From positions 98,633,642 through 98,697,641 of the forward strand of contig CM049306.1 of the NCBI GenBank assembly GCA_026874595.1: a stretch of DNA of 64,000 bases. The letters run 5' to 3'. The stretch comes from Sipunculus nudus. Its lineage: Eukaryota; Annelida; Sipuncula; Golfingiida; Sipunculidae. Each line of letters starts with the position of its first letter. Position 1 is the stretch's first letter. A model generated the notes under the pieces. It made no database searches. It worked only from the letters and a program-made list of their open reading frames with translations, and was not told where the DNA came from. The translations under genes were made by a program, and so were the position numbers. This document shows, in pieces, positions 52,701-61,924 of the stretch.

Positions 52701-55700
52701 GTTTCTGGGAGGAAAGGAAGTTAGGGAAGAAACTGTTGACATTTTCCACAAACTTTTATTAAACGTATACACATATTTAACAGAGAATCACAGAATAATG
52801 TATTACAATTATTTATTATTTCACATTGTTATTCATTATTTATAAACTGAACAAGACTGAAATTTTATTGAATTCAATTAAATAAATAAACAGAACTAAC
52901 CGTATGGGAACAGTAACACTGTCACTATGCCCAAGACTGAAACAGATTAATTCCATCAGTGTTTTGGGTTCATGCCCAAAAAATCTACTCCCAAAATGTC
53001 TACTGCAAGCTTTTTGTTTTGTGGTTTTTATCCAAAAATCTCTACTCACTGATTTGGGTTATGTCTCAAAATGTCTACTGGATATGGTCTACCAGTATAA
53101 AAGGGTGATTTTCAGTTGTTTCCCACATATATATTAACAAACATATAATTATTATTTAACCAGTTAGTACCAATAATTAATTAATGAAGCTACTCGCAGC
53201 CTTAAAAATTTGATAATCATTCATAGCTGAATGGATCCCCACATTTTCACAATCCTAAATACATGTAAAAAAAATGTAAAAGAACAAATCTTTGTTAAAG
53301 AAGTGTGAACAGCCTTTGATCCTAAAATCTGAGCTTGAAGAATAAAAAATAACAAGTAAAAGATTAGTAATAGAAGCCTTTAAACCCTTTTTATCCCACT
53401 GATTTTCTATAGGAAATGGTTTCAGAGAATGAAGTTCAGATAATTTGGGAACATACATTTTGGGGAGGCCCCAGTGTTTTGTATCAACAGTTAAAATCTG
53501 CTCATTACTGGGCAAATAATTAAGCAATCTGTTCAACTGTCAGTAAATTTACAAACAGTATGCTTCTGCTTAACAAAATGAAATTGAAATGATTAATATG
53601 CAATTTAATTATTAATATAATAAAGCAAAGTAATCCTTTACATATTAATTAGATATTAACTTTATTCTGTAGGACTTACAATTACAGCTTTTGTTAAAAT
53701 TTCACACTATTTCCATCTTTGAGTTGTGCCACAGGCACACAAAGTGAAATATGACCTAACAAATAGACTCAACATTAATGATAGGATATAAGCAAAAGGA
53801 TTCATATTGAAATATTGATCTAAACCATGAAAAACATATGCTGGAAGCCCTTTCTAAAAAATTAAATAGATTAATTTGTTTCATACCCTTCACAGATTTA
53901 ACTTCTCAATACTCAATTTCACTTGCTGTGTCTTTTCTAAGACATTCATTTCCTGGCCACCGACTATATGCTCTTCAGGAAAAAACATGATCTGAACTTC
54001 TGCTGGATACTTCATTTTTGGTGTGAATAAGACTTTTAGGGTACCCTTTAGTGCCCATTTTAAACTGGGCCAGCCCAGATTAGAATTTTGATCTGGGCCA
54101 GTCAAGATAACAATCCTATGGTTGACTGATTTTAATCTAGGTGAGCTAAGGTCAGAATCCTAATCGAATCCTAAGGCTGGCTTGATTTTTATAATCTTAA
54201 ATCAGTAAATACAGTCAACATTTATTCAAGATACACAATTGAGAAGAACACAAAACATAAAATGAACAAGATCATTTAAAATAATGTACAACTGTAATGC
54301 GCTTCTTTGGTTTCATCTTTTCTTCAAGCATGTAAGTTTATATAGTTCTACTACACCTAAACCAACTATCAGAGAATATGTATCAAAAAGTTCTGAAACA
54401 TCTACTAAACTCAACAAAATATTTCAACTTAACTGTGATATCTGTTCTGAAAATCCAAATTTCAAGTGCAATATTAAATATATATATAAACATAATTAAA
54501 TACCAGTTTGATTAATTTATTTGTAAAATAAAAATTGTGAGTTATCGGTCTTGATGCTTATAAATGGGTGAGTAGCATGACATTGTGCCATAATGTGGGG
54601 CAAGGGAGGGGTTGGAAATACCATTACTGTAATTTTGCAATGGCTAAGAATCAACAGCTGAGAAAATGATATATATAATTGAGCGGAACATGTGTGAAAA
54701 TTAGATTATTAATTTATTTCAGAATGAAAATCTTAAATCCGTAAGTATGCAGTAGGGTGACAAACATTTACTTTTGAGATAAAAACTTGTAAAAAAAACT
54801 AACCTGATAACTGATAACTAATCTTAACAAGATGAATGCCAACAGGTCAGGATGGGCCCCGCTAAAGGCCAGTAGACTTCTAGTGTGGACTGATTGATGC
54901 TTGGAAAAACATAATTAAAGACCTGATTACATGCAGAGACACAGAAAACTAACCCAAACCAGTATCTAAACACTAGAGCAAGATGGGAAGACTGGAAAGA
55001 AAAGTTTGGCTTAAAGAGCATTCACAACTTTTTAGAATTATGAGTCCTGTGACCTTGACCTCTAACCTCATGACCTGAATTTAATAGGGTTCTTGCTTTT
55101 TTGGTGGGCCATATATATATATATATATATATATATAGTTTGAAATCCAAATGTGAATCCAAACTGGAGTTATGAAAGGTTCTGGAAATCCATGCATGGG
55201 CAGATGACTCGTGACCTTGACCTTTGACCTTGTGACCCCAATAGGGAAATGAATATGTGCCCATTGGCAGGTGAGCTATATGTGTAAGATGGAACCTATG
55301 GTATGAAAGGTTTTGCTTAAATTGCATTCACAATCTTTTTAAAGATGTGGGGACTGTGATCTTGACCTTTGACCTCATGTACCAAAAATCAATAGGTTTT
55401 TGCTCTGGTGGTGGGCCATTTATATATTAAGTTTGAATTCCATGTGAATCCAAACTGGAGTTATCATCTGGAAATGAATTTATGGACAGATGGCTCCTGT
55501 GGCCTTGACCTTTGAATGTGTGACCCCAAGACTGATAGATATGTTTCCCTGTGGGCAGGAGTCTTATATGTGTAAGATGGAAGGACTGGCATGGAAAGTT
55601 TGGCTTAAAATGCATCCACAAAGTTGTTAAAAGTGTAAGTCTTGAGACCTTGACCTTTGACCTCATGACCCTACAATTAATATGAATCTTGCTTTAGTGA

Positions 55701-58700
55701 AGGGCCATTTTTTATTAAGTTTGATATCCATATGTGAATCAAAACTGGAGTTATCATCTGGAAATGAATTTGTGGACAGACAGATGGACAGGGTGATTAC
55801 TATACGGCACCCGCTTCTATTGAAGCCGGGCCCTAATGAACTGCAGTTCAATGCTGCAATAAAAATATTCTCTGCCTTCAATCGTTAAACTGCTGAGATG
55901 GTGAATATTATTCCCACTGTTCTATCTAAGTACATTATTTTCCGGTTAATAATTCCCACAAATTAGCCAATATCAACCTGATTTATGTACACTAATTGTA
56001 TCCGCCAAAACAGAGTTTTGCGGATACTATGTTTTCAGCTGCACGCCGCCACCGCCGCCGTGTAGGTTTCCGGAGAACTCCTCCGTAACCGCTGGGCGGA
56101 ATTTTAAGAAACCCGGGATTATGTTCGGGTCACATGTGAACTGCTGCGCCCCGATTTTGTTTTGACCTTTGACCTTTCCTCTGCGCTCTGCGTCCGTTTG
56201 TGCATCTGTTTCCACACATAAACCCACATATCTCGGGAACCGTTTGACAGATCAGGAAAATTTTTTTGCACAAATGTAGCCCTTGGAGAGCTTTATAACA
56301 TACGCAAAACTGGTGGCGCCACCTGCAGCCATTTTTGCACAGCTCCTGTCTGTTTGTCTGCCATGGGATAAAATCACTCGTATCTCGGCAGTGGTTTGAC
56401 ATATCTGGCTAAAATTTTGCAGGTTTATACATCCCCGACAGCTCTCTTGATTTTATGACAGGTGGAGCCACCTGCATTCTAGTTTATGCAGCAGACATCC
56501 AAGCTCACATCTTGGGAACCATTTGACCGATTGGGCCAAAGTTTTGCATGTGTATAGTTCTCACATAGCTCTTTATCATACGCAAAACTGGTGCCGTCAC
56601 CTGCAACCATTTTTGCTCAGCGTCCATCTGATTGTCTGCCACGGGCTAAAATCACTCATATACATGTAGTGGTTTGACTTATCTGCCTTAAATTTTGCAT
56701 ATGTATACAACTGGGATGGCTTTCTGGATTTTGTGGTGGGGGGGGGCAGCCTTCATACACAATTTGGCTGCAGACATCCATGCTAATATGCAACACTTCA
56801 CTCTATTTCCCCTTGCCACTTAATCCATGCCTCACTTCACCCGTTCCACTCTGATTTAGGCGGATACATGTAGTCGCTTGACAACTACCCGTATTCTAGT
56901 TATATTTTTTTGTATGCTAAATTTCAGTCACCTAATTTCAGTGACTTACGATCAGGTTTCCAAATATAGATTTTTCAAGGGCCTTCCTTCCTGAAAATTT
57001 AGTTATAATTTCTAGGTCTAACGTTAAATATGTGCAAAATTTTCTAATGGGTGGCTGGACAGAAAGATGGCAGACCAAAGACCCAAATCTATGATAAATG
57101 ATAAATAACATTATAATATTTCTGAATTTACAAGTATAGGTTGGATCAAAAGCTTTTCATTTATAAATTTTGTTTTGGTTTGTTTAATTGCAAATGTTCT
57201 GCAAGCAGTATTTGTAGTTTTCAGCTGTAAAAACCAATATGTTTAACATGATTATTTTGTCAATTATATATTAGTTATTTCACATATGAGGTAAAATTAC
57301 AAAACAGATACAACAGGGGTCCAACCAATGGAATTTTCATAGAACCTGAAATAAATTTATTTAATATTTTTTATAATGAACTTACAATATTTGCAAATCC
57401 TTTTAACGATTAAAGGTCAGCTAGGTAACTGAAGCCAGCCTAGGAGTAGATTAGAATTTTGATCTGGGCAAGCGCCATTTAAAATCAGTCCAGACCAGAT
57501 TTAAATCTAGGAGTCATCACCGCACACAGGATTGTCATCTGGATTGGCCCAGATCAAAATTTTAATCTGAGCTGGCCCAGTTTAAAACTGGTCTGGCGAA
57601 AGATTAAAATTTTGATCAGGGCCGGTCCAGGTCATAATTTTAATCTGGGCTGGACCAGATTCTAACCTGGGCCTCAACATCTTTTATAGCCAGCTAAACT
57701 AACCAATGATAGATTTGACTAAATCATGTCACGCAGAACAGATGTTCCAGTTTTTCTTTTATATTGTTGAATTTTAAAATGTAACTGCTATTGCCATTAA
57801 TTTTGTCAATAAAGTCTGCATATACAGTTTTCATTATCTAAATTATTGATGAAAAGATTTCTCTGACACTTGCTCTATTGTAGTTGATAGTTGATGGAAG
57901 GTTATCATGAATATTAATAAATTAAATGATGTTGTATTCACTTAAGTCAGACCTCTTAGCAAACTCCATCACCATTTAGGGTGAAAATAGCTCCCCAGTC
58001 AAAACAAACTCACAGGCCCCACGCAAAGCAGGCTGGGAAAGGACTTTACCAACAACCAGTAGCGCTTAAAATAATATTTACTGAGAGGAACCCTTTGAAA
58101 AAAGTATTGTATTTATATCAATAAAATGTCATATCAAGTATAAACAAGGCGCTGATAGGCTAGTCAAAATGCTCTGATAATTGACCTTGTTACTGTAAAC
58201 CATTGGGCAATCCCAATTGCTCTGACTTTTACATCAAATGTCATTATATGTGATTTATTTGATTCAGCCTTGACACTACATGATATGCAACCCTTCTGTC
58301 CCTTTTCATTCTTACTGTAATAATTTGAAATCTTAATCTGTGATGAAAATTGTATTTTCTTGATTCATACCAGTTACGGATGTTTTATCATTGACCATTA
58401 GAAGTTTCTGACTCGACTTTTATTCCATCATGTGACAGTAGTAGCCTGTCATGTGACAGAAGCGGCCTTGGGCAATTTATTTGCCATATAAACAAATTTC
58501 AACAAAATCATATGAAAATATTAGCACACTCATTGTATGAACAAAGGAAAGACAAACATCAGATATATTCATCATCTTGTGATCAAACACTTAAAATATG
58601 ACCCAGCTGTGGCTTTGTCATATAAATACAGAACCACAAACTAAGTTTCATTTATCTTGTTGATGGAACGCATGAAAATGCTGCAAAGCACTTGTTTGAC

Positions 58701-59824
58701 CCCACATGTTGGGTGCTTGTCCCAGAGAGCAGGCCACTGATTACACCTGCCATTTTATAGCCTGTGGGGTGCATGTATTACATTTTCAGCTGGGTTGGGC
58801 AGCAGGTTAATAGTTATGATGTAATACCTGCACATGGCACTTTTGCTTACCACCTGCTGGCACATGGGCCTATGCACACAGGGTGCAGGGCCCCGGTGTG
58901 CAGTCAGTTTAAACAAAATGTATCATCCCTGGCTCTAGGGCAGTCCTTGCTTGGCTCTGTTTTGCTGGTGATGTGAACATGGCTGAGATAAGATAAGTCT
59001 TAATGTCACAATAGTTTATTGAAGCAGGAAGTGAGAGCATAATATGACCTTTTATTTAATAAGAGCATGGAAAGTCAAAATATACTGTTAATGTATTTCT
59101 AGAAAAGCATTAGTTCTAAAACAATGCACAATGCACTTTGGGTTTAATTTACATAATCAGGAGCGACATTATGCCTATTCGTTCACACTATCTGTTGAGT
59201 TTTGCTTTATAGAAAAGTTTCCCCGCAAAACTATCCCAGAACTGTCTCAATTAGTAACTTGCTACAGCTGTTTGACACCTTGTTATGGTTCTGCAGATTG
59301 GTAAACACATTCCACGTGCGTTTGTTTGCTATAACAAGGCTGTGTGATTGGAGGTCGCAACACGCTATGTTTGAGCCAGCATGGACAAGTATGTATATCA
59401 TTTTTTGGGCCTAGTCTGACAGAGCATCTCCTGATTGACTGTTGTGGCTGGGGCAATGCACGTGTTGTGTTTAACTTTATGCTCACACCTATGATTGTGC
59501 CCGGTTCACTATTCTTAACACTTGTTTAAAAGAGTAAGCAAACGGTTTCAGCCGATTCAGGGCAATATTTTGGCAGGTCCAAATTTATTTAAGGGTGTCC
59601 TTAATTTCCACTTCCCGGGAATGGAAATAAGGAATGCTTATTTCCACTCCGCCTTGGGAAGTGGTAATAAGGGATGCTTATTTCCACTCCCCCTCATGGT
59701 AAAGGCTGGTGCAGTGTATAAGTATTTTGGGAAAAAAGTCACATAAGTCTATATATTACCAGTAATTCTTGTTCAAAGATTTTCAGTGAGTGTGCATTAT
59801 ACTCTATAATAATGAGACATTAGG

Positions 59825-59869
<45 letters not shown>

Positions 59870-61320
59870 TCATGTGTGCACTTAAAATGGTTTAAGTTTG
59901 ACACTGAAATGCATTTCAAAGTAAAATTATTACTGTATTAAACATAATTTTAAATATACATGATTCACTCAAGTAAAACTTGCAGTTTACTTACATTCAA
60001 ATTTCTGGTCAGATTTTTTAAGACAAATAAAATGTATATTTTTCGTCAAATAGTTACATTTTGTACATTAGTTTGTTTCATAATTATATAGGTTTATATA
60101 TTAGGCATGGGTACAAGCTTTCAGTAGCTTAAATAAGGCGGGAATGTTTTGACAACACTTTTTTTCTGGCTCAATTTTTATCAGTTGATGGTTAGCACCT
60201 CATCAGTAGGACCAGTCACAGTTGAGTCTGTGTCACCATTTGCCCAGACTAGTGCTGTCAGGTCTTGGCTAAGTGTACAGGTAAAGTCTAGACAGTTGCA
60301 CAGGACAATACACTCTGGATTGCAACTTCATTAATTAATCCCATCACTAGCTGATTTTATCCAAAACAATTTCTTGGCATGACTGGGGTGTCAAAATAAG
60401 TGAACTTTGTCTGAAAGAAAAACTAGAACTACAAGCAAACATAGGATGCATACACGTAAGAGTAATAGTTGGACAAAAAAGGTATGACAAATAACCGACT
60501 TCTTTTATATTCTATTCGGCCTACATGGCTGATGAAAGTGAATTTCTTAACTTACAAACATTTAACATTTATATAATATATAAGGTGTGGAAATAATTAT
60601 TCTTTATTTAAACTTCCAGGGGGAGTGGAAATAAGCATCCCTTATTTCCACTCCCTGGGGTGTGGAAATAAGCACTTACTTAAAGGGAAGAAGCTATTTT
60701 TTTCGTTATAATTCAACATGCTTTAAATTATAAGTTGCACCTAAAATTTACATGAAGGAACTGCCCCTAATAGGAATATGGAGTCACTATAGAATCCATC
60801 CTACATGCTGGATATTCACAACAGACAACATGATCGTATAACTTATTATATATCTACTAAAAATGTGAGAGAAGACAGCACATTAGAATTTAAACGAGTC
60901 CATGATGAATGTCAAAGCTGCAAAGGTAGGTATCCAATTGATGTGCATAAGTTTCCCAGTGGACAGGTTGTGTAGAACACATTCTATAGTTTGGCCGAAA
61001 AGTAAAAAAAAAGGGCAAAATGTCAATGTTTTCATGTTTTAACACAGAACCAAAGCCCCATTCTAAAAATCAAATATCCAACCTAATCGTGAAGCTCATA
61101 CTTAAAATTATATACTCTATAATCCAAGTGCTGACCCTGTATGTAATGCATGCCCTGCCAGCAGATTCAGTGCGTGTGAATCAACTAAACGCTTCTGACT
61201 GGAGTTTGCGTGAGTAAACAGTGAGTAGATGAACATCTTACCTGCCCCGCTCATCAACAACACCAGACAGGCGAGCACTACCGAGCCCCACACAGACATA
61301 ACTACCGCCCCACACTTCAT
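34162..61320 (-). CDS. CUB-LDLa single-pass receptor with PPxY tail (six exons)
   Basis: I joined six exons on the minus strand: 61320-61242, 46958-46715, 45194-44980, 37991-37812, 37489-37384 and 34798-34162. All introns are GT..AG, every junction keeps phase, and the coding length is 1461 nt (486 residues). Order: signal peptide 1-26; CUB domain about 38-178 (cysteines 38 and 78, LQIYDG motif); LDLa module 187-224 with six cysteines and acidic DGDTSDE; transmembrane helix 246-271; basic stop-transfer KRKRLRKHLR; disordered tail with PPAY (314-317), PPNY (321-324), PPPY (334-337), a QQQQPPPP run and an RRGRGRR stretch. A plasma-membrane receptor or E3-ligase adaptor is inferred: PPxY motifs bind WW domains of NEDD4-type ligases. 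The extracellular plan recalls Neto/LRP10/LRP12, the tail LDLRAD3/LDLRAD4. I cannot name the orthologue. Confidence 0.9.
35620..37204 (+). repeat. Composite intronic repeat, copy 1 (intron 5)
   Basis: In order: two GTAGGTGGC(G/A)(T/C)CACCAGTCT subunits (35645, 35773); a CTGCACTGAGTGAACTC-TGACCTG tandem (35928-36015) with GGCAGTCTGCCAAAG-TATAAATAGA units; a GTAACTCAGCCAAAGTTCA block; and a GTAGGTGGCATCAC/ACCAACATTGGCAT block near 36607. It ends in a hairpin at 37174-37204 with arms TAGCTCA and TGAGCTA. The same modules in the same order occur at 42519-44450. Confidence 0.65.
37384..37489 (-). CDS. Receptor exon 5: transmembrane helix
   Basis: The acceptor is TTATCAG/GTTGGG and the donor AAAAG/GTGAGT. 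It encodes WDTTDLGLIIACIIGIFILL then VVVLWLSVLCIKRK: a single hydrophobic helix of about 25 residues with a basic cytoplasmic edge. The intron before it is only 322 bp and free of recognisable repeats. Confidence 0.92.
37812..37991 (-). CDS. Receptor exon 4: LDLa module
   Basis: The acceptor is AATTGCAG/ATACGA and the donor CCACAG/GTCAGT. It encodes one LDL-receptor class A repeat with cysteines at 187, 194, 200, 207, 213 and 224, and the calcium-binding acidic cluster in CDGHQNCGDGDTSDEDKC. A proline- and threonine-rich linker (DTQEDPHTPAT) follows before the membrane. Confidence 0.92.
38363..40123 (+). repeat. ~327-bp tandem array, five to six units (intron 3)
   Basis: Diverged direct repeats mark each unit with GTGGCCTGTAGAATGCTAT near 38464, 38791, 39121, 39451, 39774 and 40103. 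Each unit also carries a GCAAGCAGGCGAAT block, ACACTGACAAAGTGAC, GGAGAAGACTCAAAGGAAGA, a GCGCCMCCTAGYGG-type motif and an ATATCCGGA(C/A)AATGAAAAA block. The array starts with CTTGCCGGAAATCGG, which is also the arm of the hairpins at 40634-40732. Confidence 0.85.
40124..40737 (+). repeat. Hairpin-ended repeat family 2, 3' part
   Basis: This continues the preceding array into a CCTTGACCTTGACC block, an ACAAACAGACAGAC run, and two successive terminal hairpins at 40634-40660 and 40705-40732. The hairpins have arms CTTGC(C)GGAAATC and GATTTCCGGCAAG around a 3-bp loop. The repeated AACAGACATACGCAACTGAC tail before each hairpin shows that the end has been duplicated. Confidence 0.75.
40977..41985 (+). 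repeat. Hairpin-ended repeat family 2, second block
   Basis: Two to three diverged units carry CGAGAAAxGGTGCGAGATxTG-CGAGAC (41032, 41489), GTCTGTAGC(T/G)T(A/G)AAAA, AACCATGGTAA(C/T)GGCA and an ACGCCCCCTGGTGGCTA motif (41341). A GACCTTGACC-rich tail and the same CTTGCGGAAATC/GATTTCCGGCAAG hairpin close it at 41958-41985. Confidence 0.75.
42033..42518 (+). repeat. Hairpin-ended repeat family 1, copy B, 3' truncated
   Basis: It begins ACTAGAACATGGGTAGTCAA and TGTACCCGCCAAAATCAG like the other copies, then loses homology near 42518 where the CTGCACTGAGTGAACTC tandem begins. The terminal hairpin is missing. Confidence 0.7.
42519..44450 (+). repeat. Composite intronic repeat, copy 2 (intron 3)
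   Basis: It has the same module order as the block in intron 5: CTGCACTGAGTGAACTCTTG tandem (42636-42735 and 42843), GGCAGTCTGxCAA-CTATAAATAGA units, a GTAACTCAGCCAAAAATCACT block (43640, 43790), GCAGGTGGCACCACC and GTGACCAACATTGGCAT (44008). It ends ACGCACGACGCACGACACAC and AAGCTCACAGGTTCGCTAAA. Confidence 0.65.
44980..45194 (-). CDS. Receptor exon 3: C-terminal part of CUB
   Basis: The acceptor is AACACAG/GTTACA and the donor CCAAG/GTCAGT. It encodes LQIYDGANILREL, then SSQQALTLRYTG and FPGFRVLFTTYQ, the typical second half of a CUB fold. The second CUB cysteine pair is absent, so the domain would have only one disulphide. Confidence 0.9.
45281..46318. mobile_element. MITE-like element, long copy (~1.04 kb, intron 2)
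   Basis: The termini match the copy at 20315-20625. The left end reads TAAGGTAAAAAAAAAATAAA then TCTCAGGCGCTTTTT; the right end, reversed, reads TTAGGCAAAAAAAATAAATA then TCTCAGGCACCGCCTGCG. A 12-base G run (46253-46264) lies inside the right end. The ~950-bp interior has no coding frame that I recognise. Confidence 0.7.
46715..46958 (-). CDS. Receptor exon 2: N-terminal part of CUB
   Basis: The acceptor is TTGTTTCAG/ATGCAG and the donor GACAG/GTATGT. It encodes residues 27-107 plus two bases of 108: an NST glycosylation sequon, cysteines 38 and 78, and the conserved CIATYRAPQGMKLLVHIEEL strand pattern of a CUB domain. The domain continues without a break into exon 3. Confidence 0.9.
47155..47345 (+). 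repeat. Fragment of the ~300-bp GACCTTTGACC family
   Basis: It shares CCTTTGACC, ATAGGGTTCTT, GTGAGCCATATATGGAAGAT, GAAAGGTTTTGG and GGCTTAAAATG with the block at 55020-55850 and ends GGACAGACAGACAGACAGA. No terminal hairpin was identified here. Confidence 0.6.
47585..48745 (+). mobile_element. Hairpin-ended repeat family 1, copy C (intron 1)
   Basis: A full-length member: it starts ACTAGAATATGGGAAGTCAA, has TGTATCTGCCAAAA near 47618, four to five internal GGTGGCGCCA-type subunits, and a terminal hairpin at 48711-48739 (GTATCCGCAAAAC then TATTTTGGCGAATACA). Orientation is the same as copies A and B. Confidence 0.8.
48746..52189. other. Intron 1 stretch without recognised elements
   Basis: This is mostly unique AT-rich intron. 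About 49190-49790 is less AT-rich and has modest open frames on both strands, but no splice-site-bounded exon in the receptor phase was found. A 12-base G run lies at 50825-50836. Confidence 0.4.
52190..52340. repeat. CCAGATT palindromic repeat, copy 1
   Basis: Alternating CCAGATTAAAATTTTGATC, CTGGGCCAGACC and AAATCTGGTCTGGACTGAT motifs form several overlapping inverted repeats. The core is shared with 54055-54185 and, in opposite order, 57430-57690. Confidence 0.65.
52341..55019. other. Intron 1, mixed unique sequence
   Basis: No exon was seen. A GGAAG/CTTCC-rich patch lies at 52640-52740. A second copy of the CCAGATT palindromic repeat lies at 54055-54185. Confidence 0.4.
54055..54185. repeat. 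CCAGATT palindromic repeat, copy 2
   Basis: Contains AAACTGGGCCAGCCCAGATT, AGAATTTTGATCTGGGCCAG and CAATCCTATGGTTGACTGAT, matching the order of copy 1. Confidence 0.6.
55020..55850 (+). repeat. ~300-bp tandem repeat with GACCTTTGACC and terminal hairpin
   Basis: Units repeat GACCTTGACC(T)TxxACCTCATG near 55049, 55359 and 55650, each with a half-unit containing GTGACCTTGACCTTTGACC. Shared blocks are GTGAATCCAAACTGGAGTTA, TGTGTAAGATGGAA and GGCTTAAA(A)TGCATxCACAA. A GACAGACAGATGGACAGG run is followed by a hairpin at about 55815-55836 (CCCGCTTC, TATT, GAAGCCGGG). A (AT)n tract at 55111-55137 interrupts the first unit. Confidence 0.75.
55994..56903 (-). mobile_element. Hairpin-ended repeat family 1, copy D, inverted
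   Basis: Read on the minus strand it starts ACTAGAATACGGGTAGTTGT near 56900, continues through GTGGAGCCACCTG-type subunits, and ends in a hairpin at 55998-56028 (GTATCCGC arms around AGA). It is somewhat shorter than copies A and C. A 9-base G run interrupts it near 56737. Confidence 0.8.
57430..57690. repeat. CCAGATT palindromic repeat, copy 3, longest
   Basis: About 260 bp made of alternating GATCTGGGC, CCAGATCAAAATTTTAATCT, CAGTTTAAAACTGGTCTGG and GGGCTGGACCAGATTCTAA motifs. Several perfect local palindromes occur, for example GATCAAAATTTTAATC and CAGTTTAAAACTG. Order is opposite to copies 1 and 2. Confidence 0.65.
57691..59574. other. Intron 1 stretch, no element recognised
   Basis: Unique intron sequence. 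About 58680-58960 is less AT-rich, but no exon with correct splice phase was found. Confidence 0.4.
59604..59700. repeat. GGAGTGGAAATAAG palindrome pair, site 1
   Basis: Two adjacent palindromic units are each built from GGA(A/G)TGGAAATAAG and CTTATTTCCACTCC around a 4-6 bp centre (59618-59650 and 59657-59690). Confidence 0.7.
59828..59865. repeat. (AT)n microsatellite
   Basis: A 38-bp uninterrupted AT tract. Confidence 0.98.
60621..60677. repeat. GGAGTGGAAATAAG palindrome, site 2
   Basis: Perfect 15-bp arms, GGGAGTGGAAATAAG at 60621-60635 and CTTATTTCCACTCCC at 60641-60655, are followed by another half-unit GTGTGGAAATAAGCAC. Confidence 0.8.
61242..61320 (-). CDS. Receptor exon 1: start codon and signal peptide
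   Basis: This encodes MKCGAVVMSVWGSVVLACLV then LLMSGA plus one base of the next codon. It is a classic signal peptide with a hydrophobic core and small residues before the likely cleavage site. The start ATG sits in a good context (ACC before ATG). The donor is GCAG/GTAAGA. It ends in phase 1, matching exon 2. Confidence 0.88.
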
Positions 61321-61750
61321 GGTACACTCTCTGGCTGTGGGGACCCCACTGACGACCGATCTGAACCGAATCCTCCGAATTCAAGGCCTTACATTTACTG
61401 GGGTTCGTCAAGAGAAGGAAAATTGCTTCGCCATATTTAACTGCTAAGGTCAAGGCTGGATGAGTAATCTGGGTACCGGTGGCGCCTTCTCTAGGCTATC
61501 TGATGAATTTCGGTAGCTGACTAATCAATGACAGATATGGGATTTCTGCTGGTTACAGCGCCATCTGTGGCAGCAGGGCTGAATGCGGGTTGTTATGAAT
61601 TAGTCATAACAAAACAAACAGCTCGGCTTATTGATCGATTCAGTTTTCGTACCGAGGAAGATGCCACGGTGCAGCTTTAGCATCGCCGTCATACAGAAAT
61701 TTATCCCAGACTTGGCAAAATGGTGGTGCTGGAATGTGTACATTAAATTT

Positions 61751-61792
61751 TGTGTGTATGTGTGTGTGTGTGGGGGGAGGGGGGGGGGGGGG
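61751..61792. repeat. TG run followed by G run
   Basis: A short TG microsatellite passes into an interrupted run of about 20 G. Frames here are simple-sequence artefacts. Confidence 0.95.
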
Positions 61793-61924
61793 TTACGAAA
61801 AACTATATACTAATAACAGGCCTGGTGACCCCCTTTTCTATTTGCCAATACTTGGTTCTACAGTGTATAGTATTATATTATATTGCAACATTTACCAAAC
61901 ATAATTTTTTTGTGGTAGGTATAT

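Noticed and set aside
58764-59746. Cluster of 60-75-codon frames in less AT-rich DNA of intron 1
   Set aside because: No splice sites giving the required phase 1 on both sides were found, and no domain was recognised; a non-coding regulatory segment is as likely.
61238-61453. Longer alternative frame over receptor exon 1
   Set aside because: It begins with TTG and runs out of phase with exon 2; the frame from ATG at 61320 gives a signal peptide and a correct phase-1 donor.
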